Positions 6,657 to 15,545 of a stretch of 64,000 bases of DNA are shown in pieces; position 1 is the first letter of the stretch, and the number at the start of each line of letters is the position of its first letter. Below the pieces are notes generated by a model. That model made no database searches. It saw only the letters and a list, made by a program, of their open reading frames with translations, and had not been told where the DNA came from. The DNA comes from an uncultured Treponema sp. (GTDB lineage Bacteria; Spirochaetota; Spirochaetia; Treponematales; Treponemataceae). The stretch lies in contig ONPD01000011.1 of the NCBI GenBank assembly GCA_900319625.1, positions 1 to 64,000 of the forward strand, written 5' to 3'. The translations under genes and the position numbers were made by a program.

Positions 6657-8447
6657 ATGAGTACATTCGAAATTAAAGACACATTTTTGCTGGACGGAAA
6701 GCCTTTTCAGATTATTTCCGGTTCGATTCATTATTTCCGCGTTGTTCCCCAATACTGGCAGGACAGACTGGAAAAGCTCAAGAATATGGGCTGTAACACC
6801 GTAGAAACCTACATCCCCTGGAACATTACAGAGCCTCGCAAGGGAGAATTTCATTTTGACGGACTTTGTGATTTTGAAAAATTCCTCGACCTTGCCCAGA
6901 AACTGGGACTCTACGCAATTGTGCGCCCTTCCCCATATATCTGCGCTGAATGGGAATTAGGAGGTCTTCCATCCTGGCTGCTCAACGTTCCGGGCCTTGA
7001 AGTGCGCTGCAAAAACGAGCCATACTACCAGAATGTACGCGACTATTACAAGGTGCTGCTTCCCCGCCTGGTAAATCATCAGATTGATAAGGGCGGAAAC
7101 ATAATTCTTATGCAGATTGAAAACGAGTACGGCTACTACGGAAAGGATATGAGTTATATGCAGTTCCTTGAAGGCCTTATGCGGGAAGGAGGAATTACTG
7201 TTCCTTTTGTAACCAGCGACGGCCCATGGGGAAAAATGTTCATCAACGGACAGTGTAACGGCGCCCTTCCAACCGGAAACTTCGGTTCTCACGCCCGCCC
7301 GCTTTTTGCAAACATGAAACGCATGATGAAGAAAACCGGAAACCGCGGCCCTCTTATGTGCATGGAATTCTGGATCGGCTGGTTTGACGCCTGGGGAAAC
7401 AGCGAGCACAAAAAATCAAAGCTCAAGCGCAATATCAAGGATTTGCACTATATGCTGAAAAAAGGTAACGTGAACTTTTATATGTTCCACGGCGGCACAA
7501 ATTTCGGCTTTATGAACGGCTCAAACTACTACGCAAAGCTGACTCCGGATACGACAAGTTACGACTACGATGCTCCACTTTCTGAGGACGGAAAAATCAC
7601 GGAAAAATACCGCGCCTTCCAGGAAGTCATCAAAAAATACCGGGATTTCGAAGAACTACCATTATCCACCCAGATTAAGCAGAAGGCTTACGGCGTGATA
7701 AAGGCAGAAAAAACTGTCAGTCTTTTCGATATTCTTCCGCAGATTGCCCAGGCACATGCGGTGGAAGGTGACAAGCTGCCGGGTATGGAAGAAACAGGCC
7801 AGGATTACGGCTACATTTTGTATGAAAACACTGCTTCTGCCCCTTACAGTAGCCTTAAAATTGAAGACGGACAGGACAGAATCAACGCTTATAAAAATCA
7901 AAAGGGAATTTTCACTGCCTTTGATAAGGAAACAGCTGACCTTCAGAAGGTTGATTTTACTGCCGGAGACAGGCTTTCCCTCCTGGTTGAAAACCTAGGC
8001 CGCGTAAACTTTGCAAACAAAATTCCTTTCCAGCGCAAGGGAATCAAGGGAAAAGTACTCGCGGATGGAAATGCTCTTTCGGGCTGGAATTACTACAACC
8101 TGAATCTGGACTCAGCTCAGCTTTCAAAAATAAACTGGGATAAGCTTTCAGGTAAGGATGATAGCGGCCTCGCAGGTATGGACAAAGCCTCGTCGCCAAC
8201 GTTTACCCGCTTTACCTTCGATGTAAGTGAAGCCTGCGACACCTACCTGGACTTTACAGGCTGGGGAAAAGGCTGCATCTTCTTAAACGGCTTTAATCTG
8301 GGCCGTTTCTGGGAAATCGGACCTCAGAAGCGTCTTTACGTTCCGGCTCCACTTCTTAAAAATGGCAAAAACGAGCTTATTGTTTTTGAAACTGAAGGAA
8401 AAAGAAGCGGAAGTATGGAATTTTTTGCAGAACACAAGCTTTTCTAG
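6657..8447 (+). CDS. Beta-galactosidase, glycoside hydrolase family 35
   Basis: A 596-residue enzyme without a signal peptide, so it acts in the cytoplasm on imported galactosides. The GH35 barrel fills residues about 5-330. The acid/base is Glu157 in Q-I-E-N-E-Y-G and the nucleophile is Glu237 in C-M-E-F-W. Other family landmarks are F-R-V-V-P-Q-Y-W (27-34), W-E-L-G-G-L-P-S-W (99-107) and the F-H-G-G-T-N-F-G loop. The C-terminal part (about 400-596) holds jelly-roll domains ending with G-F-N-L-G-R-F-W near residue 546, usual for bacterial GH35. The start follows a modest TAGGA. No transporter gene is adjacent. Confidence 0.92.
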   Translation: MSTFEIKDTFLLDGKPFQIISGSIHYFRVVPQYWQDRLEKLKNMGCNTVETYIPWNITEPRKGEFHFDGLCDFEKFLDLAQKLGLYAIVRPSPYICAEWELGGLPSWLLNVPGLEVRCKNEPYYQNVRDYYKVLLPRLVNHQIDKGGNIILMQIENEYGYYGKDMSYMQFLEGLMREGGITVPFVTSDGPWGKMFINGQCNGALPTGNFGSHARPLFANMKRMMKKTGNRGPLMCMEFWIGWFDAWGNSEHKKSKLKRNIKDLHYMLKKGNVNFYMFHGGTNFGFMNGSNYYAKLTPDTTSYDYDAPLSEDGKITEKYRAFQEVIKKYRDFEELPLSTQIKQKAYGVIKAEKTVSLFDILPQIAQAHAVEGDKLPGMEETGQDYGYILYENTASAPYSSLKIEDGQDRINAYKNQKGIFTAFDKETADLQKVDFTAGDRLSLLVENLGRVNFANKIPFQRKGIKGKVLADGNALSGWNYYNLNLDSAQLSKINWDKLSGKDDSGLAGMDKASSPTFTRFTFDVSEACDTYLDFTGWGKGCIFLNGFNLGRFWEIGPQKRLYVPAPLLKNGKNELIVFETEGKRSGSMEFFAEHKLF

Positions 8448-8460
8448 TCCTGCAAAAAGA

Positions 8461-10017
8461 TTAGCCTGAAGTTGTTGCCTGGCAGACCTGGATTATGCCT
8501 GAATATAATCCGGGTCTATAAACTCCCTGTAATTCTTTCGGGCTCAAGATCCGGATTTTTTCTTCCGGATAAGACAGCTGATAGCCCAAAATCACCTTAA
8601 TTTCAATCTTTCCATAAGAAACAAGGCGCTCAAGCTCACTTCCAAGCTCCTGAACATCAGAAAAAGATGAAGTTATAAAGAAAATTTGTTTATTTTTGTA
8701 GACAATTTTAGATAATTTATCAACCCAGTCATCTTTCTGCACCCCGTGCAGATTCAAAACTGTCGTATTCTGCCAGCTCAAACCTGCTTTCGCAAAAAGA
8801 TACTGCATGGAAGAAATACCCGGCAGAACATCAAGGCTGATATTTTCAAGCTTTTTCAGTTCAGTCAGCAGCTTTTCCGCCCCGCTGAAAAAACCCGTAT
8901 CTCCGGAAAATAAAATCACAAAAGAAAGCTTTGCTTTATCTTCCTTCCCGGCCTCTGCCTTTTGAATGACCGGAATTATATCCTTTGCAAGATAGTAAGG
9001 AAAACTTTTCGCTGCCGGATTTACCTTCTTCGCGGTTGACAGAATTCGCTCTGCTCCGAACAAATATGATGCATTTTTTATCGCCTTCTGAACTTCTAGA
9101 GTTAATCCGTCACAGCTTCCCATTCCGATTCCCGCAAGAATGACCTTATCTTTTTCCTGCCCGAGGTGTAAAAGCTCCCTTACGCGTGCAAAAAGCGGGT
9201 CAAAATCAGAAAAAACTTCAAAAGAGCCGTCTTTTGGAGCGCCTTCCAGACTGCAGTCCACCTTTCCGCCGGCAGGCTCTGCTTTCGGCTTTTTAATCAC
9301 CCAACATTCAATGCCCGCTTCCTCCGCCGCCTCAATTTTGGAATCAAAACCGCCTGCGGCACCGCTCTCCTTTGTGATAAGAAGGCCCGCATTAAAATCA
9401 CTTATCTGGGCCAGATTGGCCGCCTGAGAAAAAGGCCCCTGCATTGCAATAATCTGCCTTCCTTCTAGCCCGCATTTCTGGCAGATTTCAAGGCTTTCCA
9501 TACTTGGAATCACTCTTGCGACAATCCGCTTTCTCACACTTTCGTCCCGGCAAAAGAGAGGAAGCTCTTTTGAACCTGTGGTAAGAAGGACATTTTTATC
9601 ATCATTCAAAAGTGCACTTTTCAATTCCGCGGCACACCGGGCGGCATCATCAAAATAGCGGAGCCCTGCTCCAGAAAACTGAGATTTTGTATCACGCTCG
9701 AATCGAAGAAGCTTTATTTTTACCCCTACTGTGCCGGCATTAAAAGCGGCCAGGCTCTTTCTGATATTTTCTGAAACCTCTTTTGCGTAGGGATGAGTTG
9801 CATCAATAATCACAGAATAGGAAGAGCTCTTATAAAGGGCCTTCATTTCTTCTTCAGAAAGCCGGCCTTCAAGCACATTAACATAATCACCGGGAGCCAG
9901 GAGATTTTTTCCATATTCAGTTGCAACGCAGACATCGCAGCCGATTTTGCTTTCCGAAAGCCTTTCTGCAATAAGCCTTCCTTCCGAAGTTCCGCCAAAA
10001 ATCAATACTTTACTCAT
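8461..10017 (-). CDS. cbiJE: CbiJ-CbiE fusion: precorrin-6A reductase and precorrin-6Y C5-methyltransferase
   Basis: A 518-residue fusion of two cobalamin-pathway enzymes. Residues about 1-270 are a CobK/CbiJ-type NADH-dependent cobalt-precorrin-6A reductase (I-F-G-G-T-S-E-G-R near the start, D-A-T-H-P-Y-A around residue 72). Residues about 290-515 are a tetrapyrrole methylase of the CbiE/CobL-N type (G-I-G-M-G-S, L-F-S-G-D-T-G-F-F-S-G-A, L-P-G-I-S-S-M). The two reactions are close in the ring-modification sequence, so the fusion makes metabolic sense. The CbiT decarboxylating half is absent. It is the last gene of the operon and overlaps cbiH by four bases. Confidence 0.85.
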   Translation of the reverse strand: MSKVLIFGGTSEGRLIAERLSESKIGCDVCVATEYGKNLLAPGDYVNVLEGRLSEEEMKALYKSSSYSVIIDATHPYAKEVSENIRKSLAAFNAGTVGVKIKLLRFERDTKSQFSGAGLRYFDDAARCAAELKSALLNDDKNVLLTTGSKELPLFCRDESVRKRIVARVIPSMESLEICQKCGLEGRQIIAMQGPFSQAANLAQISDFNAGLLITKESGAAGGFDSKIEAAEEAGIECWVIKKPKAEPAGGKVDCSLEGAPKDGSFEVFSDFDPLFARVRELLHLGQEKDKVILAGIGMGSCDGLTLEVQKAIKNASYLFGAERILSTAKKVNPAAKSFPYYLAKDIIPVIQKAEAGKEDKAKLSFVILFSGDTGFFSGAEKLLTELKKLENISLDVLPGISSMQYLFAKAGLSWQNTTVLNLHGVQKDDWVDKLSKIVYKNKQIFFITSSFSDVQELGSELERLVSYGKIEIKVILGYQLSYPEEKIRILSPKELQGVYRPGLYSGIIQVCQATTSG

Positions 10018-10760
10018 AATTTATATCCGCGTTTTGTAAGAAGCTTTGTTCCCTTGTCTGATTCAAAAAAATCTGACTGGGAATTTCCTATAAAAACAGT
10101 TGTAAACATATCAATGTCCTGACTGGCAAGCTCAGAGAGTCTGCAAAAAGCTGCCTTCTGCCCCTCGCGGCCGATATTTTTTACAAAGCCGCAGGCCCGG
10201 TCAGGAGCCGCACCCTCTTCTATTAGGATTTTACAGGCCTTGTCCAGGTAGTCCTTACGGTGGTGACTCTGCGGATTGTAGACTGCAAGAGCAAAATCTC
10301 CGTGGACTGCAGCGCGCAGGCGGCGTTCTATAATCTCCCAGGGGATAAGCAGGTCGCTCAGACTGATAACGCAAAAGTCGTGATTTAAGGGGGCACCTAA
10401 AAGAGCCGCCCCGCTTAAGGCCGCCGTAACACCGGGAATAACTGTAATTTCCACCTCCTGGTAGACAGAATTTTCCTTTTGCAGGCGAAAAAGCGGCTCT
10501 GCCATACCGTAAACTCCGGCATCTCCGCTGCAGACAAGAGATACGTTTTTTCCTTCAAGAGCATAATCAAAACAGAGCTTACAGCGTTCAATTTCCTTCC
10601 CCATACCGGTCCAGGCAAATTCTTTGTCGGGAAAATCAGCCTTCAATAAATCAACATAGACCTTGTAACCCACAATGACCTGGCTGGCATCAAGCGCCGC
10701 CTTTGCTTCAAGCGTCATCCCCGAGATTTTTCCGGGCCCCGTTCCTACTATGTAAATCAT
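10014..10760 (-). CDS. cbiH: Cobalt-precorrin-3B C17-methyltransferase
   Basis: A 248-residue SAM-dependent tetrapyrrole methylase. It opens with I-Y-I-V-G-T-G-P-G and carries C-S-G-D-A-G-V-Y-G-M-A near residue 83, V-I-P-G-V-T-A-A-L-S-G-A, and a C-terminal N-I-G-R-E-G, all typical of CobJ/CbiH. It methylates C17 and drives ring contraction in the anaerobic route. It overlaps its neighbours at both ends (four bases each), which indicates tight translational coupling with cbiG and the cbiJE fusion. It has the standard length and is not fused. Confidence 0.9.
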   Translation of the reverse strand: MIYIVGTGPGKISGMTLEAKAALDASQVIVGYKVYVDLLKADFPDKEFAWTGMGKEIERCKLCFDYALEGKNVSLVCSGDAGVYGMAEPLFRLQKENSVYQEVEITVIPGVTAALSGAALLGAPLNHDFCVISLSDLLIPWEIIERRLRAAVHGDFALAVYNPQSHHRKDYLDKACKILIEEGAAPDRACGFVKNIGREGQKAAFCRLSELASQDIDMFTTVFIGNSQSDFFESDKGTKLLTKRGYKL

Positions 10761-11842
10761 AAGCCCGCCTGTTTTGTTTCCCAGGTGCAGATTTTAGGGA
10801 TTCTTTCTGCAAGAGCCAGGGTCATTCCGTCTTTTGCAATCTTTTTCACTACAAGGCAGGGTTTTTGCTTTTGCCCCATCGCTTCTGCACAGGCTACCGC
10901 AGCCCGCTCGCAGACATTATCCACACCGGTCACATCCTTTACAAAATCTGAAGAAGAAAATTCTTCGCCATTTTCCAGACTGATTTTTTCAAGCTCTTCG
11001 CTGGTAAAGGTTTTAAAATCAACATGATAATACTGGGCAAGGTTCATAATTCCCATTTCGCCCTTTTTCAAATCAACCGAAGCAAAAGCCGCAATATTAT
11101 CGATATATTCATTCTTTAACGAGGATTTTAAAAATTCGTTAAGCTCTTCAAAGCTTTTGCCTTTTTTACAGCCGATTCCCAGGCAATAATTTCTTGGCAC
11201 AAGAAAAAGCGTATTTCCCTCCGTCTTTTGATTTTCACAGGCTTTAGCTGCCTCGCCGGCTGTAAGGAAAATTTCAACATCTGCGGCAACATCTTCATCT
11301 GAATCTGCGATTATGATGGATTCAGGAAGGATTTCCTCGCCAATATCAAAGCCCTTTGGAATTTTTATACAGATTTCCTTATTTGAAATCAATTTTTCTG
11401 CTACTTTTTTGACAACTTCCCTGTTTATAATTCTGAGGGAATTTTTCTTTGCAAATACATCAACTGAAAAAACATTATGAACGTCAGTCGAAGTCGTGAT
11501 TACAGGAATTGCGCCTATTTTTCCCGCAATCATCACTGCGAGCTCATTTGCACCGCCCATATGGCCGCTTAAAATCGGAATCAGATGACGTCCCCCCTCA
11601 TCCATCACCATAACAGGGCTGTCTGTAAACTTATCATTTACAAGAGGAGCAATTTTTCTTACCGCAATTCCTGCCGACCCGACAAAAAGAATTGGAAGAC
11701 GTTTTTCAAACTGTTCTTTTGTCCATTTCGAGACCGATTCGCCTTCAGCTTTTACAAGCCAGTTAACATCAGGTATCTGAAATTTCAGAACTTTTTCCCA
11801 TTCTTTTCCGCTTTCAGAAAATGAGCAGACGCAAATAATCAT
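10757..11842 (-). CDS. cbiG: Cobalt-precorrin-5A hydrolase
   Basis: A 361-residue CbiG. The central V-G-S-A-G-I-A-V-R-K-I-A-P-L (about residues 55-68) and H-M-G-G-A-N-E-L-A (about 95-103) are the core CbiG motifs. The C-terminal CbiG_C domain contains L-G-I-G-C-K-K-G-K and the S-V-D-L-K-K-G-E-x-G-I strand. The enzyme opens the delta-lactone and releases acetaldehyde from cobalt-precorrin-5A, a step specific to the oxygen-independent pathway. The start overlaps the cbiF stop by four bases. Full length. Confidence 0.9.
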   Translation of the reverse strand: MIICVCSFSESGKEWEKVLKFQIPDVNWLVKAEGESVSKWTKEQFEKRLPILFVGSAGIAVRKIAPLVNDKFTDSPVMVMDEGGRHLIPILSGHMGGANELAVMIAGKIGAIPVITTSTDVHNVFSVDVFAKKNSLRIINREVVKKVAEKLISNKEICIKIPKGFDIGEEILPESIIIADSDEDVAADVEIFLTAGEAAKACENQKTEGNTLFLVPRNYCLGIGCKKGKSFEELNEFLKSSLKNEYIDNIAAFASVDLKKGEMGIMNLAQYYHVDFKTFTSEELEKISLENGEEFSSSDFVKDVTGVDNVCERAAVACAEAMGQKQKPCLVVKKIAKDGMTLALAERIPKICTWETKQAGL

Positions 11843-12624
11843 TTTTCCTCCGTATTAACAGGCCTTCTGGCTTTCCGGTATTCTGTTTCAAAATCCGCTG
11901 CATAGAGGCGGGACTTTTTCCAATTTATACTATTTATTACATCTCCAACCAGGATAATTGCCGTCTTTTTTATGGCATTTTTTTCTGCTTCGGCGGCCAT
12001 AGTTCCAACCGTGCAGATGATTTTCTTTTCTTCCGGCCAGGTCGCCTTATAAACGATAGCGGCCGGGGTATCTTCCTTATAACCGCCCTTAAGCAGGCGC
12101 TGGGAAAGCTGGTCTGTCATACCGCTTGAAAGGTAAATTGCCATGGATGCATGATGGGCCGCAAGGCTTTCTATACTTTCTTCTGCCGGAACCTTTGTTT
12201 TTCCTTCCATTCGTGTGATGATAAGGGACTGGCTTACTTCCGGAAGCGTATATTCAAGATTCAGGCTGGCTGCTGCACCGAAGCAGGCTGAAACCCCGGG
12301 ACAGCTTTCATATTTTATTCCAAGCTTATCAAGCTCATACATCTGTTCGTGCACTGCACCATAAAGACTGGGCTCTCCGGTATGAAGACGGACAAGACTT
12401 CTTCCTTGAACTTCAGACTCCTTCATAACTTCAATGATTTCTTCAAGAGTCATCTGGGCGCTGTTATAAATCTGGCAATCCTTTTTTGCATAATCCAAAA
12501 GCTTTGGGTTTACAAGAGAGCCTGCATAAATAATCAGGTCTGCCTGCTGTAAAAGGCGCATTCCGCGAACAGTGATTAAATCTTCTGCGCCAGGACCGGC
12601 ACCGACAAAATAAATCATTGGCAT
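11839..12624 (-). CDS. cbiF: Cobalt-precorrin-4 C11-methyltransferase
   Basis: A 261-residue tetrapyrrole methylase of the CobM/CbiF type: I-Y-F-V-G-A-G-P-G-A-E-D-L-I-T at the N-terminus, V-R-L-H-T-G-E-P-S-L-Y-G-A around residue 80, and C-P-G-V-S-A-C-F-G-A-A. It transfers the C11 methyl group before the CbiG step. It overlaps cbiG downstream and cbiD upstream, so it is part of the same compact operon. No unusual features. Confidence 0.92.
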   Translation of the reverse strand: MPMIYFVGAGPGAEDLITVRGMRLLQQADLIIYAGSLVNPKLLDYAKKDCQIYNSAQMTLEEIIEVMKESEVQGRSLVRLHTGEPSLYGAVHEQMYELDKLGIKYESCPGVSACFGAAASLNLEYTLPEVSQSLIITRMEGKTKVPAEESIESLAAHHASMAIYLSSGMTDQLSQRLLKGGYKEDTPAAIVYKATWPEEKKIICTVGTMAAEAEKNAIKKTAIILVGDVINSINWKKSRLYAADFETEYRKARRPVNTEEK

Positions 12625-13814
12625 CCCTCTTTCTTTGCTTCTTCAAGAAGCTTTTCGGCTCCGTCACTTTCTGCAAGAAGCCCCAGGCTGTTACAAAAAG
12701 TAATACACTCTATTTTAATCCCATTTTGAGCTTTTTTGTTAAGATAAAATAGAATTTTTTCCATAATTATCTTCATTGTTTTTACAAAAAGCCCACCGTT
12801 TTCATCTTTTATGAGCTTACAGCCCTCTTCGGTTGAAATTGAAGAAAGAATTTTGACCGCCAGCTCTGAAGAGGCACCTGCCTGAATGGCGGCAGCGGCT
12901 AAAAGTTCCATACGGCAGTCTGCTATTTTTGAATGGGTGTTCATAATGCCGCCGGAAAGTTTAATCAGTTTTCCGATATGACCGACAAGAAGATATTTTT
13001 CAAAACCCAGCTCAACTGCCATTTCAAGAGAATCTCCGATAAAGTTCGAGCATTTTACGGCGCGGTCAAGGTCGAAGCTGAAAGAATTTTTCATAAAATC
13101 AAGGCCGTAATTTCCGGGCGCAACCACGGCAATCTTACAGCCCAGAGCCCGCTTCTGGCGCAGTTCAACCTTAATCGTATCAAGCAGGGCCTGACTGCTC
13201 ATAGGTTCAACAATCCCGCTTGTTCCCAGAATCGAAATGCCCCCTTCAATGCCAAGGCGGGGGTTAAAGGTTTTGAGGGCAAGTGCTTCGCCTTCCGGAA
13301 CGGAAATCTCCACCTCAAGAGCGCCTTTGTAATCACACAGTTCGCAGACTTCCAGCACTTCCTTCTGAATCATCTGTCGGGGAACAGAATTGATGGCGGC
13401 ATTCCCGGGCTCCTGGTCCAGTCCAGGCTTTGTGACAAGGCCGACTCCCTTTCCGCCTGAAATATGAACAGAGGGCTGAATGCCAGAAAAATGGGCCTTA
13501 ACAGCGGCAGGAGCACCTTCAACGCCAGCGTCTTCTTCCCCGGCAGGACCTCCTGCCCCTCCGGCACCGCCAATGCTTACCTTAGCGACCACGTGGCAGC
13601 CTGTGGTAATATCAGGGTCGTCTCCCCCGTCCTTTATGACGGCGCAGGAAACTGAACGTTCGCTTCTGTCTATATCAACTATTTGAGCATTAAAATCAAT
13701 GCCTTTTGGAGTACTTATCCTGATTTCTTCCTTGAGTTTGCCTGTCAAAAGCATATAGACTGCCGCTTTTGCAGCCGCCGCCGCACAGCTTCCGGTTGTA
13801 AATCCAAATCTCAT
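12615..13814 (-). CDS. cbiD: Cobalt-precorrin-5B C1-methyltransferase
   Basis: A 399-residue CbiD. The N-terminal F-T-T-G-S-C-A-A-A-A-A-K-A-A (about residues 4-17), D-G-G-D-D-P-D-I-T-T-G (about 63-73) and G-T-S-G-I-V-E-P-M-S (about 204-213) are characteristic. There is a Gly/Ala/Glu-rich insert of about 20 residues around 86-105 that looks like a lineage-specific loop. The enzyme methylates C1 in the anaerobic route. The start overlaps cbiC by four bases. Confidence 0.9.
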   Translation of the reverse strand: MRFGFTTGSCAAAAAKAAVYMLLTGKLKEEIRISTPKGIDFNAQIVDIDRSERSVSCAVIKDGGDDPDITTGCHVVAKVSIGGAGGAGGPAGEEDAGVEGAPAAVKAHFSGIQPSVHISGGKGVGLVTKPGLDQEPGNAAINSVPRQMIQKEVLEVCELCDYKGALEVEISVPEGEALALKTFNPRLGIEGGISILGTSGIVEPMSSQALLDTIKVELRQKRALGCKIAVVAPGNYGLDFMKNSFSFDLDRAVKCSNFIGDSLEMAVELGFEKYLLVGHIGKLIKLSGGIMNTHSKIADCRMELLAAAAIQAGASSELAVKILSSISTEEGCKLIKDENGGLFVKTMKIIMEKILFYLNKKAQNGIKIECITFCNSLGLLAESDGAEKLLEEAKKEGCQ

Positions 13815-14446
13815 TCTTCAATCCCGTATAAAAGTGCATTACAGATTGCGGCCGCAACCGTACTTCCGCCCTTTCGTCCTTCATTTATGATATAAGGAAC
13901 CTGGCCGCCCAGGAAAAGCTCCTTTGCGGCAACCACATTTACAAAGCCAACAGGCACTCCGATTACAAAATCAGGGCTGTATTTTCCCGCCTTCATCATT
14001 TCGTAAAGAGAAATAAGGGCTGTAGGGGCATTGCCCAGGGCAAAAATCAGCTTTTTTCCAAGACCTGCCGCCCTTTCCATGCTGACAAGGGCCCTGGTAA
14101 CTCCCCTTTCCTTGGCTTCGCGCGCTACATCTTCATCTGCCATAAAACAGTGAATCTGCCCTCCAAAACGGGCAAGCGAAGATTTACTTATGCCGGCCTT
14201 TGCCATATTGGTATCGGTGATGATATCGGCGCCGTTTTTTATAAGACGGCGGGCAATTTTTACCGCGTCAGGTGAAAAACGAAGGGTCGAAGCAAAATCA
14301 AAATCAGCGGTAGTATGAATGACCCGCTTTATTGCAGGGGCATTTTGCTCCGGGAGAGAAATATTCATCGAGGCAAGTTCTTTTTCAATAAGTTCAAAGC
14401 TTTTCTTTTCTATATCTTCAGGTTTTACAATCTCAATTTCTGCCAT
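13811..14446 (-). CDS. cbiC: Cobalt-precorrin-8 methylmutase
   Basis: A 211-residue CbiC/CobH, moving a methyl group from C11 to C12 to give cobyrinate. Seen motifs: V-I-H-T-T-A-D-F-D near residue 40 (catalytic His), I-I-T-D-T-N-M-A-K-A-G-I, and G-N-A-P-T-A-L. I use the ATG at 14446 because it follows GGGGGTAAAA and gives the usual M-A-x-I-E-x-V start; an upstream ATG at 14476 would add ten residues inside the preceding gene. It overlaps the aminotransferase gene by 14 bases. Confidence 0.9.
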   Translation of the reverse strand: MAEIEIVKPEDIEKKSFELIEKELASMNISLPEQNAPAIKRVIHTTADFDFASTLRFSPDAVKIARRLIKNGADIITDTNMAKAGISKSSLARFGGQIHCFMADEDVAREAKERGVTRALVSMERAAGLGKKLIFALGNAPTALISLYEMMKAGKYSPDFVIGVPVGFVNVVAAKELFLGGQVPYIINEGRKGGSTVAAAICNALLYGIEE

Positions 14447-15545
14447 TTTTACCCCCGGATTTATCCTGATTTTCAAGATTTTTCTTAATGCAATGAAGTA
14501 AATGTCTGTTTTCCCTATGATTTTTTATACAGACCCGATAATATTCAGTCGATAAGCCTTCAAAATCACCGCATTGACGGATAAGGATTTTGTATTTTGC
14601 CTTAAGCTGATGGTATAGCGACGACTTCCCGGATGAAAGATCTCCTTCCCCCGCAAGTGCCCCCTGAGCAGCCTTAAACAAAATAAAATTGCCAGTGGAT
14701 TCAAAAACCCTAAATCCCAGCCGCTCCAACCCGGAAGAAAGATAATCTCTTTCTTTTTTTATAAGCCTGCGCGCTTTTTCAAGATATTTTTCCAGCTTCT
14801 TTTTGTCAGATAAAAGTGCGCTGGCCGCCTCCTGAGCCGGGAGAGAAACATTCCATTCAGGAAGCTGATTTTTGATTTTTCTGCAAAGCCCAGCGTCCGC
14901 ATAAGCCCAGCCAAGACGCAGGCCCGGCATTGCAAAGGTTTTTGTAAAAGCCCGGAGGATGATTGTATTTTCAGGAGGAATTTCAAAATGATTTTCAGGA
15001 TTATCTGAAAGCGCCATAAAACATTGGTCAATAAGAAGAAAGGCTCCGGCATTCCGGCAGATGACAGAAAGCTTTTCTAAGGCTGCTTTTCCGGCAGACG
15101 CGCCATCCGGATTATTGGGATTTGTAACAATTACAAGGTCGATTTTATTTTTTTTGAGCCAGTCCTGGTCCGGAAGAGAGTCTTCCTGCAGGGGTAAACC
15201 TAAGGCTTTGGGTAAATAAAAAATGCCGGCCCCCGCCCCCTCAAGCGCTGCCTTATAGCCGGTAAAGCAGGGAGAAAAAAGAAGGGCCTTATGCACACCT
15301 GATGCCCGGATTATGGCTGAAATCAGCTCTGAAGCGCCGTTTCCCAGAAGAAGATTTTCCGGCGCAAGGCCTGTAAAAGCCGAAAGCCGGTGGAGCAAAG
15401 TGCGGCAGGAGGCATCAGGATAGAAAGAGATCTTTTTAATTGAATTTTTAAGGGCACCTTTTGCCCAGGACGGAAATCCCAGCGGATTTACGCTGATAGA
15501 AAAATCATATTTTATCTTTTCTGAATAAATATCTCCTCCGTGCAT
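14433..15545 (-). CDS. cobD: Threonine-phosphate decarboxylase-like PLP enzyme (CobD/CobC type)
   Basis: A 370-residue fold-type I PLP enzyme. M-H-G-G-D-I-Y begins it, as in L-threonine-O-3-phosphate decarboxylases. V-T-N-P-N-N-P-D-G-A and the PLP-lysine segment R-A-F-T-K-T-F-A-M-P-G-L-R-L-G are intact. It supplies (R)-1-aminopropan-2-ol phosphate for the nucleotide loop. I take the start at 15545, which follows GGAGGGG and overlaps the cbiB stop by one base (TGATG); a longer frame to 15596 lies inside cbiB. Related histidinol-phosphate aminotransferases are excluded mainly by the operon context. Confidence 0.85.
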   Translation of the reverse strand: MHGGDIYSEKIKYDFSISVNPLGFPSWAKGALKNSIKKISFYPDASCRTLLHRLSAFTGLAPENLLLGNGASELISAIIRASGVHKALLFSPCFTGYKAALEGAGAGIFYLPKALGLPLQEDSLPDQDWLKKNKIDLVIVTNPNNPDGASAGKAALEKLSVICRNAGAFLLIDQCFMALSDNPENHFEIPPENTIILRAFTKTFAMPGLRLGWAYADAGLCRKIKNQLPEWNVSLPAQEAASALLSDKKKLEKYLEKARRLIKKERDYLSSGLERLGFRVFESTGNFILFKAAQGALAGEGDLSSGKSSLYHQLKAKYKILIRQCGDFEGLSTEYYRVCIKNHRENRHLLHCIKKNLENQDKSGGKNGRN